This document shows, piece after piece, positions 17,153 through 27,455 of a DNA stretch of 64,000 bases. Position 1 is the first letter of the stretch; every line of letters starts with the position of its first letter. Source of the stretch: Lachnospiraceae bacterium (GTDB lineage Bacteria > Bacillota > Clostridia > Lachnospirales > Lachnospiraceae). The position numbers were made by a program, and so were the translations under genes. Location of the stretch: the NCBI GenBank assembly GCA_029063085.1, contig JAIDOW010000054.1:1-64000 (forward strand), read 5' to 3'. The notes below the pieces were generated by a model that had not been told where the DNA came from, ran no database searches, and saw only the letters and a program-made list of their open reading frames with translations.

Positions 17153-18526
17153 ATGGATCAGAAAATTCCTTATAAGATTTATTTAGAAGAACAGGAAATG
17201 CCAAAACAGTGGTATAACGTGCGTGCAGATATGAAGAAGAAGCCTGCACCGATTTTGAATCCGGCAACGTTAAAGCCGGTCAGTGTGGAAGAGCTTTCCG
17301 GTATTTTTTGCCAGGAGCTTGCAAAGCAGGAATTAGATGATGTGACGGCATATTTTGATATACCGGAAGAAATCCGTAGTTTTTATAAAATGTATCGTCC
17401 GTCTCCACTTGTACGTGCATATTGTCTGGAAGAGAAACTGGATACTCCGGCACATATTTACTACAAATTCGAAGGAAATAATACATCGGGAAGCCATAAA
17501 TTGAATTCTGCGATTGCCCAGGCATATTATGCAAAAAAGCAGGGATTAAAGGGTGTCACCACCGAAACGGGAGCCGGTCAGTGGGGAACTGCACTTTCCA
17601 TGGCTTGTTCTTATTTTGATCTGGATTGTCAGGTATATATGGTAAAGTGTTCTTATGAGCAAAAACCGTTCCGTAGGGAAGTGATGCGTACCTATGGTGC
17701 GAAAGTGACGCCGTCACCATCTATGAATACCAATGTGGGACGTAAGATCAATGAAGAGTTTCCAGGAACGACAGGAAGTCTTGGCTGTGCGATTTCAGAG
17801 GCTGTAGAGGCGGCTACGAGTCAGGAAGGATATCGTTATGTATTGGGCTCTGTTTTGTCGCAGGTTCTTTTACATCAGTCCGTGATTGGTTTGGAGACAA
17901 AGGCGGCATTGGATAAATATGGAATTAAGGCGGATATGATTATCGGCTGTGCTGGTGGTGGCTCCAATTTGGGCGGTTTGATTTCTCCGTTTGCCGGAGA
18001 GATTTTAAGAGGAGAAGCAGAATATGAAATGATAGCAGTGGAACCGGCTTCTTGTCCGAGTCTTACCAGAGGTACCTATGCATATGATTTTTGTGATACT
18101 GGAAAGGTTTGTCCGCTGGCAAAGATGTATACATTAGGAAGTGGATTTATTCCGTCAGCTAACCATGCAGGAGGACTCCGTTATCATGGAATGAGTTCTA
18201 CAGTTTCGGAACTGTTTGATCAGGGAATTCTGACAGCGAGAAGCGTGGAACAGACAGAAGTGTTTAAGGCGGCTGAGACCTTTGCAAGAGTGGAAGGTAT
18301 CCTGCCGGCACCGGAGAGCAGTCATGCTATTAAGGTTGCTATTGACGAAGCACTCAAATGTAAGGAAACGGGTGAGGCAAAGAATATTGTATTTGGACTT
18401 ACCGGAACCGGTTATTTTGATATGGTTGCATATCAGAGATATAATGACGGTGAGATGCAGGATTATATTCCTACGGATGAAGAATTGGAAAAGGCTGTCA
18501 GCAAGCTGCCGAAAGTAGAACTGTAA
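17153..18526 (+). CDS. TrpB2-type tryptophan synthase beta-like PLP enzyme
   Basis: A 457-residue member of the TrpB-like (TrpB2) group. It has the long N-terminal extension typical of that group (about residues 1-80), the PLP lysine in NTSGSHKLNSA near residue 122, TETGAGQWGTALS and the phosphate-binding GCAGGGSNLGG. These enzymes join indole or a related acceptor to serine, but many TrpB2 proteins lack a TrpA partner. No trpA or other tryptophan gene lies nearby and no T-box leader is seen, so a role in indole salvage or another beta-replacement reaction is possible. Confidence 0.9.
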   Translation: MDQKIPYKIYLEEQEMPKQWYNVRADMKKKPAPILNPATLKPVSVEELSGIFCQELAKQELDDVTAYFDIPEEIRSFYKMYRPSPLVRAYCLEEKLDTPAHIYYKFEGNNTSGSHKLNSAIAQAYYAKKQGLKGVTTETGAGQWGTALSMACSYFDLDCQVYMVKCSYEQKPFRREVMRTYGAKVTPSPSMNTNVGRKINEEFPGTTGSLGCAISEAVEAATSQEGYRYVLGSVLSQVLLHQSVIGLETKAALDKYGIKADMIIGCAGGGSNLGGLISPFAGEILRGEAEYEMIAVEPASCPSLTRGTYAYDFCDTGKVCPLAKMYTLGSGFIPSANHAGGLRYHGMSSTVSELFDQGILTARSVEQTEVFKAAETFARVEGILPAPESSHAIKVAIDEALKCKETGEAKNIVFGLTGTGYFDMVAYQRYNDGEMQDYIPTDEELEKAVSKLPKVEL

Positions 18527-18583
18527 GAATTGCAGAATCAGGATTTATATGATATGTAGTTCATAGAAAGAGAGAAAAATAAA

Positions 18584-20071
18584 ATGAAAAAACTTAAGAT
18601 TTTATGCTTGTTTGCATTTGTTCTGTGTTTAACCGGATGTGGTGGACAGATGGAACCATCCGATATTTCTTCCATTGATGATCTGGAGGGTAAGAAAATC
18701 GGTGTACAGCTTAATACCACTGGCGACATATATGTTTCAGATTATGAGGGAGATGAAGCGGGAACCGTTATTGAACGTTACAACAAAGGAAATGATGCGA
18801 TTTCATCTTTGAAAAACGGAAAGATTGACTGTGTAGTGATTGATGAGGAGCCTGCCAAGGCCTTTATCAAAAGAAACAGTGATTTAAGTATTTTGGAAGA
18901 AGAATTTACAATTGAGGAGTATGCAATCTGTGTTGCAAAGGAAAATACCCAGCTTTGTGATGATATCAATAAGGCATTGGGGGAACTGAAAGAAGACGGG
19001 ACACTGCAAAAAATCATTGACCATTATATTAATGGTGATGACAGTTTCAGGTATGAAAGTCCGGAAGGGATTTCTTATGAAAACGGGACTCTGGTCATGG
19101 CGACAAATGCAGCATTTCCACCGTATGAGTTTTATGAAAATAACGAGATTACCGGAATTGATGCCGATATGGCAACGGCGGTGGCTGATAAGCTCAATAT
19201 GAAGTTAGAGATAGAAGATATGGAGTTTGATTCCATTATCAATGCCGTACAGTCGGGTAAGGCAGATATCGGGGTGGCGGGAATGACCGTAACCGAGGAT
19301 CGTTTGAAGAATATTAATTTTACGGATACCTATACCACAGCAAAGCAGGTAATTGTAATCCGCAATGGTGAATATAACCCGCTGCTTTCCATTAAAGACA
19401 GCTTTTATCAGAACTTTATTGAGGATAATCGCTATGCGTATATATTAAAGGGGCTTCGTAATACACTGGTAATTGCACTCTTGGCGGTATTGCTTGGTGT
19501 GGCTATTGGATTTGTTATTTCCATTATAAGGGCAACTCATGATAAGACAGGCAAATTAAAAATTTTAAATTTTTTGAGCAGGGTATATCTGACCATCATC
19601 CGCGGAACTCCGACTATGATTCAGCTGTTGATCATCTATTATGTGATTTTTGCGTCTGCCAACGTCAGCAAGATTTTGGTAGCTGTTCTGGCATTTGGTA
19701 TTAATTCTGGTGCCTATGTGGCAGAGATTTTGAGAGGCGGTATCATGTCTTTGGATATCGGACAGTTTGAAGGAGCGAGAAGTCTGGGTCTTACCCACGG
19801 GCAGACTATGCGGTATGTTATTTTGCCACAGACAATTAAAAATACGCTGCCTGCTCTTGCAAATGAGTTTATTGTCCTGATTAAGGAGACGGCTATCAGC
19901 GGTTATATAGGTTTACAGGATTTAACCATGGCGGGCAACATTATCCGTGGCAATACGTATCAGGCATTTTTCCCTCTTATTACCGTTGCATGTATCTATC
20001 TTGTAATCGTGTTAATATTGACAGCAGGGGTGAATAAGCTGGAAAGGAGTCTGAAAAAGAATGAGCGATAA
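18584..20071 (+). CDS. Polar amino-acid ABC transporter, fused binding protein and permease, permuted binding domain
   Basis: A 495-residue fusion. Residues 1-19 are a lipoprotein signal (LTGC, Cys19). Residues about 30-150 match the SECOND half of a family-3 solute-binding domain ([46 protein letters not shown]). Residues 168-260 then match the FIRST half ([51 protein letters not shown]). From about 285 a His/Glu/Gln-type permease follows, with its EAA loop near [14 protein letters not shown]. Together the pieces make one complete binding domain in swapped order. It overlaps the ATPase gene by 11 bases. The substrate is probably an amino acid. Confidence 0.9.
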   Translation: MKKLKILCLFAFVLCLTGCGGQMEPSDISSIDDLEGKKIGVQLNTTGDIYVSDYEGDEAGTVIERYNKGNDAISSLKNGKIDCVVIDEEPAKAFIKRNSDLSILEEEFTIEEYAICVAKENTQLCDDINKALGELKEDGTLQKIIDHYINGDDSFRYESPEGISYENGTLVMATNAAFPPYEFYENNEITGIDADMATAVADKLNMKLEIEDMEFDSIINAVQSGKADIGVAGMTVTEDRLKNINFTDTYTTAKQVIVIRNGEYNPLLSIKDSFYQNFIEDNRYAYILKGLRNTLVIALLAVLLGVAIGFVISIIRATHDKTGKLKILNFLSRVYLTIIRGTPTMIQLLIIYYVIFASANVSKILVAVLAFGINSGAYVAEILRGGIMSLDIGQFEGARSLGLTHGQTMRYVILPQTIKNTLPALANEFIVLIKETAISGYIGLQDLTMAGNIIRGNTYQAFFPLITVACIYLVIVLILTAGVNKLERSLKKNER

Positions 20072-20804
20072 AGATTGTATTATTAAAGTGGAAGATATGA
20101 CGAAATCATATGGGGATAATGTGGTATTAGAGCATATCAATACCGAGGTTCATAAAGGGGATATCATTGCGATTATAGGTCCCTCCGGCTGTGGAAAATC
20201 TACTTTTATCCGAACCCTTAATATGTTAGAGATTCCCGATTCGGGAGCCGTATATATAGATGATGTTAATCTGATGGATAAAAAGGTAGATGTCAATAAA
20301 ATGCGACAAAAGGTTGGAATGGTATTTCAGCATTTCAATTTGTTTCCTAATCTGACGATTCGGGAAAATATTACACTGGCGCCTGTTAAAACCAAGCTGA
20401 TGAGCAGGGAAGAGGCAGATGAAGCAGCTAAGAAGCTGTTAGACAGGGTTGGAATGTCAGACAAGGCAGATGCCTATCCGGATACGTTATCTGGTGGACA
20501 GAAGCAGAGAATTGCGATTATTCGTGCTCTTGCCATGAATCCGGAGGTTTTGTTATTTGATGAACCAACCTCAGCCCTGGATCCCGAAATGGTGGGTGAA
20601 GTCTTGGAACTGATGAAAAAGCTGGCATGTGACGGAATGACCATGGTTGTGGTGACTCATGAAATGGGATTTGCAAAAGAAGTTGCCAACCGTGTTATGT
20701 TCTTAGATGAAAAGGGAATCAAAGAGGAAGGAAGCCCGGAGGAAATATTCGGATCCCCAAAGAGTCCGAGGTTGCAGTCATTTCTTGCAAGGGTAAATTC
20801 ATAA
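20061..20804 (+). CDS. Polar amino-acid ABC transporter ATPase
   Basis: A 247-residue GlnQ-type ATPase with Walker [11 protein letters not shown], signature LSGGQKQR, Walker [14 protein letters not shown] and H-loop [10 protein letters not shown]. It overlaps the end of the binding-protein/permease gene by 11 bases and must drive that transporter. A terminator follows the stop by 16 bases, so the two genes form a complete transport operon. Confidence 0.95.
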   Translation: MSDKDCIIKVEDMTKSYGDNVVLEHINTEVHKGDIIAIIGPSGCGKSTFIRTLNMLEIPDSGAVYIDDVNLMDKKVDVNKMRQKVGMVFQHFNLFPNLTIRENITLAPVKTKLMSREEADEAAKKLLDRVGMSDKADAYPDTLSGGQKQRIAIIRALAMNPEVLLFDEPTSALDPEMVGEVLELMKKLACDGMTMVVVTHEMGFAKEVANRVMFLDEKGIKEEGSPEEIFGSPKSPRLQSFLARVNS

Positions 20805-20819
20805 AAGTTTGAAAAATAA

Positions 20820-20851
20820 GAAGGTCTGACATGAGTCAGACCTTCCTTTAA
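20820..20851 (+). terminator. Rho-independent terminator
   Basis: GAAGGTCTGAC/GTCAGACCTTC with a 4-base loop forms a perfect 11-bp stem, followed by CTTTAA. From 20852 to 21086 I see only AT-rich leader sequence. Confidence 0.8.
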
Positions 20852-21086
20852 TGAGGGGGAGAGGATTTCAGTACATTGCTGTACTATATGAAAAGCTCTT
20901 ACAAGTATGTAGTATATAAGAAAAATGTGAACAAACTATGTTTAGTATGTTTCTGTTTTGTGAATTTATAGCCTTTTTCTGTTTTATTTTTTTGATGTGT
21001 ATAGTAAGATAAAGAAGGATGTATAAGGAATCAGGCTGATTGCAGCAGGAATGTCCGATATTTATTAAGAAAGGATGGTATGGATT

Positions 21087-21389
21087 ATGGTGAAGCATGT
21101 GATTTTATGGCAGTTAAAAGAGGATTTGACGAAGCAGGAGAAATATGATGTAAAAAAGGAAATGAAGGAACATCTGGAAGCTTTGGTAGGAGTAGTTCCA
21201 GGGCTGATTGATCTTAAAATTGTAACCGAGGGACTGGAGTCTTCCAATGCGGATGTCATGTTGGACAGCAGACTGGAAAGTGCAGAAGCATTAAAGGGAT
21301 ATCAGGTACATCCGGAACATGTGAAAACGGCAGATACGTATGTCCGCCCATATGCGGCAGTGCGGTTGTGCATGGACTATGAAGAATAG
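21087..21389 (+). CDS. Dabb (stress-responsive A/B barrel) protein
   Basis: A 100-residue protein with the Dabb fold pattern: MVKHVILWQLKED at the start, VPGLIDLKIVTEG in the middle and YQVHPEHVKTADTYVRPYAAV with the conserved HP and the final strand. Family members form dimeric ferredoxin-like barrels of poorly defined function. ATG 21087 is chosen because homologues begin with MVKH and AAAGGA lies about 10 bases upstream; ATG 21075 would add MVWI and abuts the ribosome binding site. Confidence 0.85.
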   Translation: MVKHVILWQLKEDLTKQEKYDVKKEMKEHLEALVGVVPGLIDLKIVTEGLESSNADVMLDSRLESAEALKGYQVHPEHVKTADTYVRPYAAVRLCMDYEE

Positions 21390-21413
21390 AGAGAATTCCT
21401 GGCTTCTTACCGG

Positions 21414-21442
21414 TTGACATGCATAAGTGCGGTTTATTGTAT
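21414..21442 (+). promoter_or_regulatory. Promoter of the ferritin-like protein gene
   Basis: TTGACA (21414-21419) and TTGTAT (21437-21442) are 17 bases apart; the -10 is weak. Confidence 0.45.
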
Positions 21443-21496
21443 AAAAGATGCCAAAAAGTGGTCATACTTACAAAAAAGGAAAGAAGGTAATAAAGT

Positions 21497-21928
21497 ATGA
21501 TGACACAGACAATTAATCTTTTGGATGAATGCAATGCAGGATGCAAAATGGCAATGAACAGCATGTCGCAGGTAATGGAATATGTAAGAGATGAGAATCT
21601 GGCAAATGTGATTGATGATTATACTATAAAGCACCAGAAGCTGGAAGAGGAAACCAGTAAGCAGCTTGCGGAATATGGAAAAGAGGAAAAGGAGCCGGGG
21701 ATGATGGCTTCGGCAATTTCCTGGATTAGTACGGAAGCAAAATTGATGATGAAAGATGACAGCAGACAGGTAGCTAAGATCATGATGGATGGCTGTAATA
21801 TGGGAATCCAGTCGGTTAGCGAATATATGAACAAGTATGAGGAGGCGTCGCCTGAAAGCATAAATTTGGCAAAGAAGATTATTAAAACGGAAGAGGATTT
21901 CATGGGGGAGATGAAACAGTTTCTGTGA
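21497..21928 (+). CDS. Ferritin-like four-helix protein (DUF2383-like)
   Basis: A 143-residue all-helical protein. Four helices can be drawn, with acidic and His residues spaced as in ferritin-like proteins (LLDECNAGCKMAMN, YTIKHQKLEEET, SEYMNKYEEA, IKTEEDFMGEMK). It resembles DUF2383/PA2169-like proteins, which may be induced by stress. Metal binding is not proven by the sequence because the usual E..H pairs are only partly kept. It stands alone between two unrelated units. Confidence 0.55.
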   Translation: MMTQTINLLDECNAGCKMAMNSMSQVMEYVRDENLANVIDDYTIKHQKLEEETSKQLAEYGKEEKEPGMMASAISWISTEAKLMMKDDSRQVAKIMMDGCNMGIQSVSEYMNKYEEASPESINLAKKIIKTEEDFMGEMKQFL

Positions 21929-22111
21929 TGGGATGTTTCTTTTCTCCTTAACAGTGAGGTTTTAGGTTAATGGGGACTTTTGGATTAAGAAAACTTAGTG
22001 CGAAAGCCCCCCATTTTATTTTGTACGGAAGACATAAGCCAAGCTGGAATGCCTGCTTTCCAATTTGGTGCCGCCTGTGAACGTGAGAAACTCGCAAAGC
22101 GTGTTTTTCAT

Positions 22112-22993
22112 TTATCGAAACAATTGTACGGGACCAGACAGCACTTCTCGTGCAACATAGAGAGTACTGTCAGCCTTAGAACTCATACTCCATTTAACCA
22201 GGGTAAGGGAACAGTTTTCTATTTCGATACAGGTGATGCATCGAGGATGTACACAGCTTCCGGTATTGTAATAATAAGCAGGTTCTTCCGGCAGGACTGG
22301 TCTGTGGGTATGACCGGTGATCAGGGTTTTTTGGCAGTCTGTCGCCCATTTATTCAGACGTTCTTCGGTTTTATGTTTTACATGGTAATTTTTCGCGGCA
22401 CTGGTAGGATCCAGGACGCCGAAGTTTTCCAGAGGACGCCAGAAGTAGCGGACAAAAAACTGGGACAGGGGCCAGAAGGTGGAGTTCAAAAGACTTGCCT
22501 GATGCCCATGTGTCAGATATAGTGCTTTGGAAGGTGCCTTTGAAGAACGCAGGATGATTCCTTCATGGAAGGTAAGATTCGGAAATAACGGCTGCTTTTT
22601 TTGTGATTCCGTGCAAAAATAGGAGCCGCACTTTTTTTTGCTGTATCTTTTTTTCTTCTTTATCATATCGTGGTTTCCGTAGATCATGTATAGCCTGTTT
22701 TCTTTGTAAAAAAGAGAGAACAGCCAGAATACATCACTGTGTACTTCAATAATGCTTTCCATATTCCGGTTTTCCCAGAGTTCGTCACCATCACCTAATT
22801 CAATATAAGAGAAACCATTGTGATAGTAATGTTTTAGGGCAGCAAAATACAGGTGTTGATTTTTTAAGAAATTGTCGGATGAGGTTCCGACACCTCTATG
22901 GCAGTCACTGACTAAGACATATTTTGTGTTTGCGCCAAGGGGCAGTTCCAACGCATTGGTAAATGCATGATTCAGACGATTACTGGTACTCAT
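22112..22993 (-). CDS. Calcineurin-like metallophosphoesterase
   Basis: A 293-residue enzyme with all phosphoesterase motifs in order: LVSDCHRG (D.H), GDGDELWE (GD..D), YGNHDM (GNHD), THGHQ (H) and TGHTHRP (GH.H). These ligate two metals. The N-terminal and insert regions fit predicted UDP-2,3-diacylglucosamine-pyrophosphatase-like or unknown phosphatases; the substrate is open. Its start overlaps the stop of the DUF4474 gene by 4 bases (ATGA), so the two are co-translated. Confidence 0.9.
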   Translation of the reverse strand: MSTSNRLNHAFTNALELPLGANTKYVLVSDCHRGVGTSSDNFLKNQHLYFAALKHYYHNGFSYIELGDGDELWENRNMESIIEVHSDVFWLFSLFYKENRLYMIYGNHDMIKKKKRYSKKKCGSYFCTESQKKQPLFPNLTFHEGIILRSSKAPSKALYLTHGHQASLLNSTFWPLSQFFVRYFWRPLENFGVLDPTSAAKNYHVKHKTEERLNKWATDCQKTLITGHTHRPVLPEEPAYYYNTGSCVHPRCITCIEIENCSLTLVKWSMSSKADSTLYVAREVLSGPVQLFR

Positions 22994-23916
22994 ATTTTTC
23001 TCCTCATGCAGCGTTTTTTTCGATGACAGCGCTTGTTAAACCGATGCAGCCGCAGGATTTTCCGGAATGCAAAAGGAAGATAGTAGTATAAATAAAGAAT
23101 CCGGTCTTCTGTATTGCAAAAAGGTCTGGTGATCCATAAATATATTTTACAGAATATCCGGTTTTTCCATTGTGAGAAACGGCTCCAGAAACGGATATAC
23201 AGTGTATGTTCTTCATTTTGCGGTTCACAGAAGGTAAAACAAAGCCTAAGACCGTAAATCTGAAAATCTTTTGGGGAATAGCCTGCATGGTACATACCTT
23301 CAATAAAAGCAGACAGCATTTCCATATTGGGAAAAGTAATGCTGTTTTCCATACAAAGGTCAGAAGGATTGGAAAATCGACCGGTTAAAAATGCAGTAAG
23401 CCACCAATGTGTATCAGATATCCGTATATAATCGCCGGTTTTGTCATACAGCATAAAAGAACAGGGAAGCATTTCTTTGTCACTTATGCCATCAAACATG
23501 GTGGTTTTATAATTCTCCGGTGAAACAATGGTATCAGTGTGATAAATGCCGATTTCAGCACCGGTATTAATACCGTACTGTCCCTTCCAGAATTCAATCA
23601 GCCAGGTTTTTCCGTCATAATCAAAATAGATGGGTTCAAATTGGGTTACCATTTGAAAACGGGGAGCCAGATGGTCATAGAGATAGGTGTAGCCGGCTTT
23701 TTTCTGCCACGCATCAAGAGCAGAGGAAAAGAAGCTACAGTTGCAATGGTAGCAGTATCCCAAAGGTTTTACCAGTTCTTCTAAAAGGATACATTTTTCG
23801 CAGCGATCCATGCATTTGATTTTTTTAATAATTTTCTTTTTTTTGAAATGAAAGACCGTGCAGAAAAGAAGAGCGATGATGAGAAAAATAAACAGAAAAT
23901 AATACATATCATACAT
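22990..23916 (-). CDS. DUF4474 membrane-anchored protein
   Basis: A 308-residue protein with an N-terminal membrane helix (FLFIFLIIALLFCTVFHF), a Cys cluster (CMDRCEKCILLEELVKPLGYC, CHC) and the DUF4474 core, marked by FEPIYFDYDGKTWLIEFWKGQYG followed by INTGAEIGIY. The end is extremely basic (HRFNKRCHRKKRCMRRKI). DUF4474 proteins are common in Lachnospiraceae, function unknown. The gene precedes and overlaps the metallophosphoesterase gene, so they probably act together. Confidence 0.8.
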   Translation of the reverse strand: MYDMYYFLFIFLIIALLFCTVFHFKKKKIIKKIKCMDRCEKCILLEELVKPLGYCYHCNCSFFSSALDAWQKKAGYTYLYDHLAPRFQMVTQFEPIYFDYDGKTWLIEFWKGQYGINTGAEIGIYHTDTIVSPENYKTTMFDGISDKEMLPCSFMLYDKTGDYIRISDTHWWLTAFLTGRFSNPSDLCMENSITFPNMEMLSAFIEGMYHAGYSPKDFQIYGLRLCFTFCEPQNEEHTLYIRFWSRFSQWKNRIFCKIYLWITRPFCNTEDRILYLYYYLPFAFRKILRLHRFNKRCHRKKRCMRRKI

Positions 23917-24059
23917 CCTATGTGGTTTTATTTTATTTTATGCTAAAAAGATTGGGAAGTGCGTAAAGAGGAGGAAAGAAACAGGTATATTTTAAGAAAA
24001 AAAATTCATACTATAATCTATATGAGTTGGTCAGATTTGTTAAAAGAGAGGTTATCAGT

Positions 24060-25154
24060 ATGGAACAGCAGGTGACATTACCTTGTACAAATGAAAACGG
24101 ATATTATGAAATCCGTTTGGAAAGCATTGGTGGTTTGGGAGCAAATCTTTGTGGAAAGATGTTAGGAGAACTGGGGGCGGTTTATTTGGATTTAAATGCG
24201 GCCAGTTTTTCCAGTTACGGTTCAGAAAAGCGTGGTTCACCGGTAAAAGCATTTATCCGGTATAGCCATAAGGATACAGAAATTGGAATAAATTCTCCAG
24301 TAGAATCTCCTAACATTTTGGGATTGTTTCATGAAGCAATGATTGGCAAAAGTGCGGTGACAGCGGGCGTAACGGAAGATACAAAAATTGTGATTAACAC
24401 AGATATGTCACCGGAACAGATCCGGGAAAAATTGCGACTGCATGCAGGAACGATTTACTGTATAGATGCATTGAAAATTGCCATGGAGGAAAAGACCAGA
24501 ATTAATATGGTAATGCTGGGTGCCATCGCAAGGGCATCAGAGTTCATTCCGATCAATACTGTTTTTGATATTGCAAAAGAAACAATAGGAAGAAAATATC
24601 CGTCTATGCTGGATGCTAACCTTACCGGTATCGGAAGAGGATATGATGAGGTGACAGAGCAATATTTTTCTCCCAAAGAGGAATATGGGACGGTTCGCTA
24701 TCAGGAAATTCAGAATGAGTGGGGATATGAAAATGCACCCATAGGGGGTGTGAATCCATGTTTTGGCTCTACGGTTTCCAATGATTTATCGGCTTCCAGA
24801 GAAGGGTATATACCGCTATTTATCAAAGAGAGATGCATTAACTGCGGACTTTGTGATACTACCTGTCCGGATATGGTATTCCAGTTTGCAAAAGGAGAGT
24901 ACAAAGGAAAAGAAGCGATGGTCAATACGGGACTTGATTATCATCATTGTAAGGGATGTCTTCGCTGTGTAGAGGTATGTCCTACAAAGGCGCTTGTAAA
25001 AGGAGTAGAAAGGGAGCATTTGAATCCGGAGTATGCCATGAGAAATCAGGAGCTTTTACCGGAACATCTGCAATATGAAAATGTAGGTGCCAATTCTTAT
25101 GTGACCAGTGAGTCATATCTGACGGAACAAAGAATAGATGGAGGACTGGTATAA
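24060..25154 (+). CDS. 2-oxoacid:ferredoxin oxidoreductase, fused gamma and delta (4Fe-4S) subunits
   Basis: A 364-residue protein. Residues 1-190 are the gamma domain (GLGANLCGKMLGELGA, GSEKRGSPVKAFIRYS). Residues about 255-330 carry two 4Fe-4S clusters: CINCGLCDTTCPD and CKGCLRCVEVCP. It would pass electrons from the TPP site in the partner subunit to ferredoxin. ATG 24060 is preferred; the frame from 24027 lacks a ribosome binding site. The partner gene starts one base after this stop. Confidence 0.88.
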   Translation: MEQQVTLPCTNENGYYEIRLESIGGLGANLCGKMLGELGAVYLDLNAASFSSYGSEKRGSPVKAFIRYSHKDTEIGINSPVESPNILGLFHEAMIGKSAVTAGVTEDTKIVINTDMSPEQIREKLRLHAGTIYCIDALKIAMEEKTRINMVMLGAIARASEFIPINTVFDIAKETIGRKYPSMLDANLTGIGRGYDEVTEQYFSPKEEYGTVRYQEIQNEWGYENAPIGGVNPCFGSTVSNDLSASREGYIPLFIKERCINCGLCDTTCPDMVFQFAKGEYKGKEAMVNTGLDYHHCKGCLRCVEVCPTKALVKGVEREHLNPEYAMRNQELLPEHLQYENVGANSYVTSESYLTEQRIDGGLV

Positions 25155-27431
25155 ATGGAAGAACAGCAGATTTTATTTGAGAGTGGAAATGAATTGGCTG
25201 CATATGCGGCAAAGCAGATTAATTATCATGTAATGGGTTATTACCCAATCACGCCTTCTACTCAGATTGCAGAATTTCTGGATCAGATGAAGGCAGACGG
25301 AAAACACGACATTTCCTTGATCGCAGCAGAAGGGGAGCACAGTGCAGCCGGAATCTGCTACGGTGCAGCAGCTGGAGGAGGACGTGTATTTAATGCCACC
25401 AGTGCCAATGGACTTTTGTATGCGATTGAACAGCTTCCGGTGCAGTCGGGAACCCGCTTTCCCATGGTAATGAATATAGCTTGCCGTACTGTATCCGGAC
25501 CTCTTTCCATAAAGGGAGACCACAGTGATATCATGTATACGCTGAATACCGGCTGGCTGATCCTATTTGCCAATACACCTCAGGAAGTATATGATTTTAA
25601 CATTTGCGCATTGAGGATTGCGGAACAGGTAAAGCTTCCGGTCATAGTAGGATTTGACGGATTTTTTACCAGTCATCAGAAAAGAAACAGTATGGTATTT
25701 AAAGAGGATGAGGCAGTTAAAAAATTTATCGGAGACTATGAGGCACCGTATTCTGCACTGGATCTGGAACATCCGGTTACCATCGGTTCTTACATGAATG
25801 AACCGGATATATTAAATAATAAATATCAGCTTCATCTGGCAATGGAGCAGGCACAGGGTGATATTACAGAGATTTTTAAAGAATATGAGGAGATATCGGG
25901 AAGGGGTTATGGAAAGGTACAGGGATACCGGACAGAAGATGCAGAAATACTTTTGTATATTCTTGGCTCAGCGTATCATACGGCGAGGGTTGCAGTGGAC
26001 AAGCTGAGAAAAGAAGGGAAAAAGGTTGGTGTTTTTACTACGAAATTGCTCCGTCCATATCCGGCAGATGCATTATATGAGATGTGTAAAAATGCAAAGG
26101 TTATTATTGCGGCAGACAGACAGGACAGTTACGGAGCGGGAGGCGGTAATTTGTCCCTTGAATTGAAAGCCATGCTTCAGGAAAAGGGAGCAGTCTGTAA
26201 AGTAATCACCAGAATTTATGGTCTGGGTGGTAAAGATTTTTATGAGGAGGATGCAAAGCAATTACTGCTGTTAGGTTATGAAGAACAAATAAAGACTTTT
26301 GATTACACAGGAATTTATCCGGGAAATGCGGCATTTCAGGCACCGAGATATTTTGATACAATTTCGGAACAAAGGGCAGCACCGGGATGTACAACAGTGG
26401 AAAGAAAGGGTCAGACAGATGAAAAAGCAGAGGATGGCCAAGATAAAAAAGATTTCCTGATTTGTGGAAAACCGATGGTAAAAGGCGGAAGAATTAATGA
26501 AGTAACAGCAATGCCCAAGCGGTTGGCACCCGGACATGGTGCCTGCCCAGGCTGCGGTATACCGGTAAATGTAAATCTCTTGTTAAAAGGCATTGAAGGA
26601 AATGTAGTACTCTTGTTCCATACGGGCTGCGGCATGGTGGTCACAACGGCTTATCCTAAGACTACATTTAAGATTCCATATATTCATAATCTGTTTCAGA
26701 ATGGTGCGGCAACTCTGTCTGGTCTGGTGGAAATGTTTCATCAGAGACAAAAAAGAGGAGAATATCCGAAAGGAGAAATCACTTTTATCATGGTCAGTGG
26801 AGACGGAGGCATGGATATCGGAATGGGGTCGGCATTAGGAACCGCAATTCGTAATGAGCGTCTGATTATTTTTGAATATGATAACGGTGGTTATATGAAT
26901 ACAGGGTATCAGTTGTCTTATTCCACGCCTAAGGGAGCAAAGAGTTCTACTTCCCATGTGGGAGAAAACCAGTATGGAAAAAAATTCTTCCATAAAGATT
27001 CGCCTATGCTGATGGCGGCAACTAACCTGCCATATGTGGCGACGGTGGCAGAATCTAATCCAGCAGATTTTATTAAGAAAGCAGCAAAGGCTAAATTTTA
27101 CGCAAATGAGTGTGGAACAGCCTATATTAAGGCATTATCTGCCTGTCCGCTTAACTGGAATGATAAGCCGAATACCGAGAGGAGCGTTATTGCGGCAGCA
27201 GTGGACAGCTGCTATTTTCCTCTGTTTGAGATAGAAGAGGGAATTACTGCGTTAAGTTATGATCCGGAAAAGATGAACAAAAAGATACCAGTGCTTGACT
27301 GGCTTACTATGATGGGAAGGACAAAGCATCTGAGAAAGGAACAATATAAAGACATTGTGGAGGAAATCCAGATGGAAGTAGACAGAAGATGGGAACGTCT
27401 AAGGGCTAGGGCAGAAAATCCGCTGTTATAG
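25155..27431 (+). CDS. 2-oxoacid:ferredoxin oxidoreductase, fused alpha and beta subunits
   Basis: A 758-residue fusion. The alpha half (about 1-400) has YYPITPSTQIAEFLD, AAEGEHSAAGICYGAAAGG and the transketolase C-terminal-like region (LLRPYPADALYEM). A charged linker (about 400-450, KGQTDEKAEDGQDKKD) joins it to the beta half, which has GHGACPGCGIPVNVN, GCGMVV and the TPP motif GDGGMDIGMGSALGT...DNGGYMNTG. With the gamma-delta protein upstream it forms a complete enzyme that decarboxylates a 2-oxoacid to acyl-CoA. It is a pyruvate or branched-chain (VOR-like) type; which cannot be told here. Confidence 0.88.
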   Translation: MEEQQILFESGNELAAYAAKQINYHVMGYYPITPSTQIAEFLDQMKADGKHDISLIAAEGEHSAAGICYGAAAGGGRVFNATSANGLLYAIEQLPVQSGTRFPMVMNIACRTVSGPLSIKGDHSDIMYTLNTGWLILFANTPQEVYDFNICALRIAEQVKLPVIVGFDGFFTSHQKRNSMVFKEDEAVKKFIGDYEAPYSALDLEHPVTIGSYMNEPDILNNKYQLHLAMEQAQGDITEIFKEYEEISGRGYGKVQGYRTEDAEILLYILGSAYHTARVAVDKLRKEGKKVGVFTTKLLRPYPADALYEMCKNAKVIIAADRQDSYGAGGGNLSLELKAMLQEKGAVCKVITRIYGLGGKDFYEEDAKQLLLLGYEEQIKTFDYTGIYPGNAAFQAPRYFDTISEQRAAPGCTTVERKGQTDEKAEDGQDKKDFLICGKPMVKGGRINEVTAMPKRLAPGHGACPGCGIPVNVNLLLKGIEGNVVLLFHTGCGMVVTTAYPKTTFKIPYIHNLFQNGAATLSGLVEMFHQRQKRGEYPKGEITFIMVSGDGGMDIGMGSALGTAIRNERLIIFEYDNGGYMNTGYQLSYSTPKGAKSSTSHVGENQYGKKFFHKDSPMLMAATNLPYVATVAESNPADFIKKAAKAKFYANECGTAYIKALSACPLNWNDKPNTERSVIAAAVDSCYFPLFEIEEGITALSYDPEKMNKKIPVLDWLTMMGRTKHLRKEQYKDIVEEIQMEVDRRWERLRARAENPLL

Positions 27432-27455
27432 GAAGATAGAGAAAGGAGCTTAGGG

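Noticed and set aside
21998..22522. Long plus-strand frame opposite the metallophosphoesterase
   Set aside because: The minus strand has all phosphoesterase motifs and a coupled neighbour; the plus frame has no ribosome binding site and no recognisable domain.
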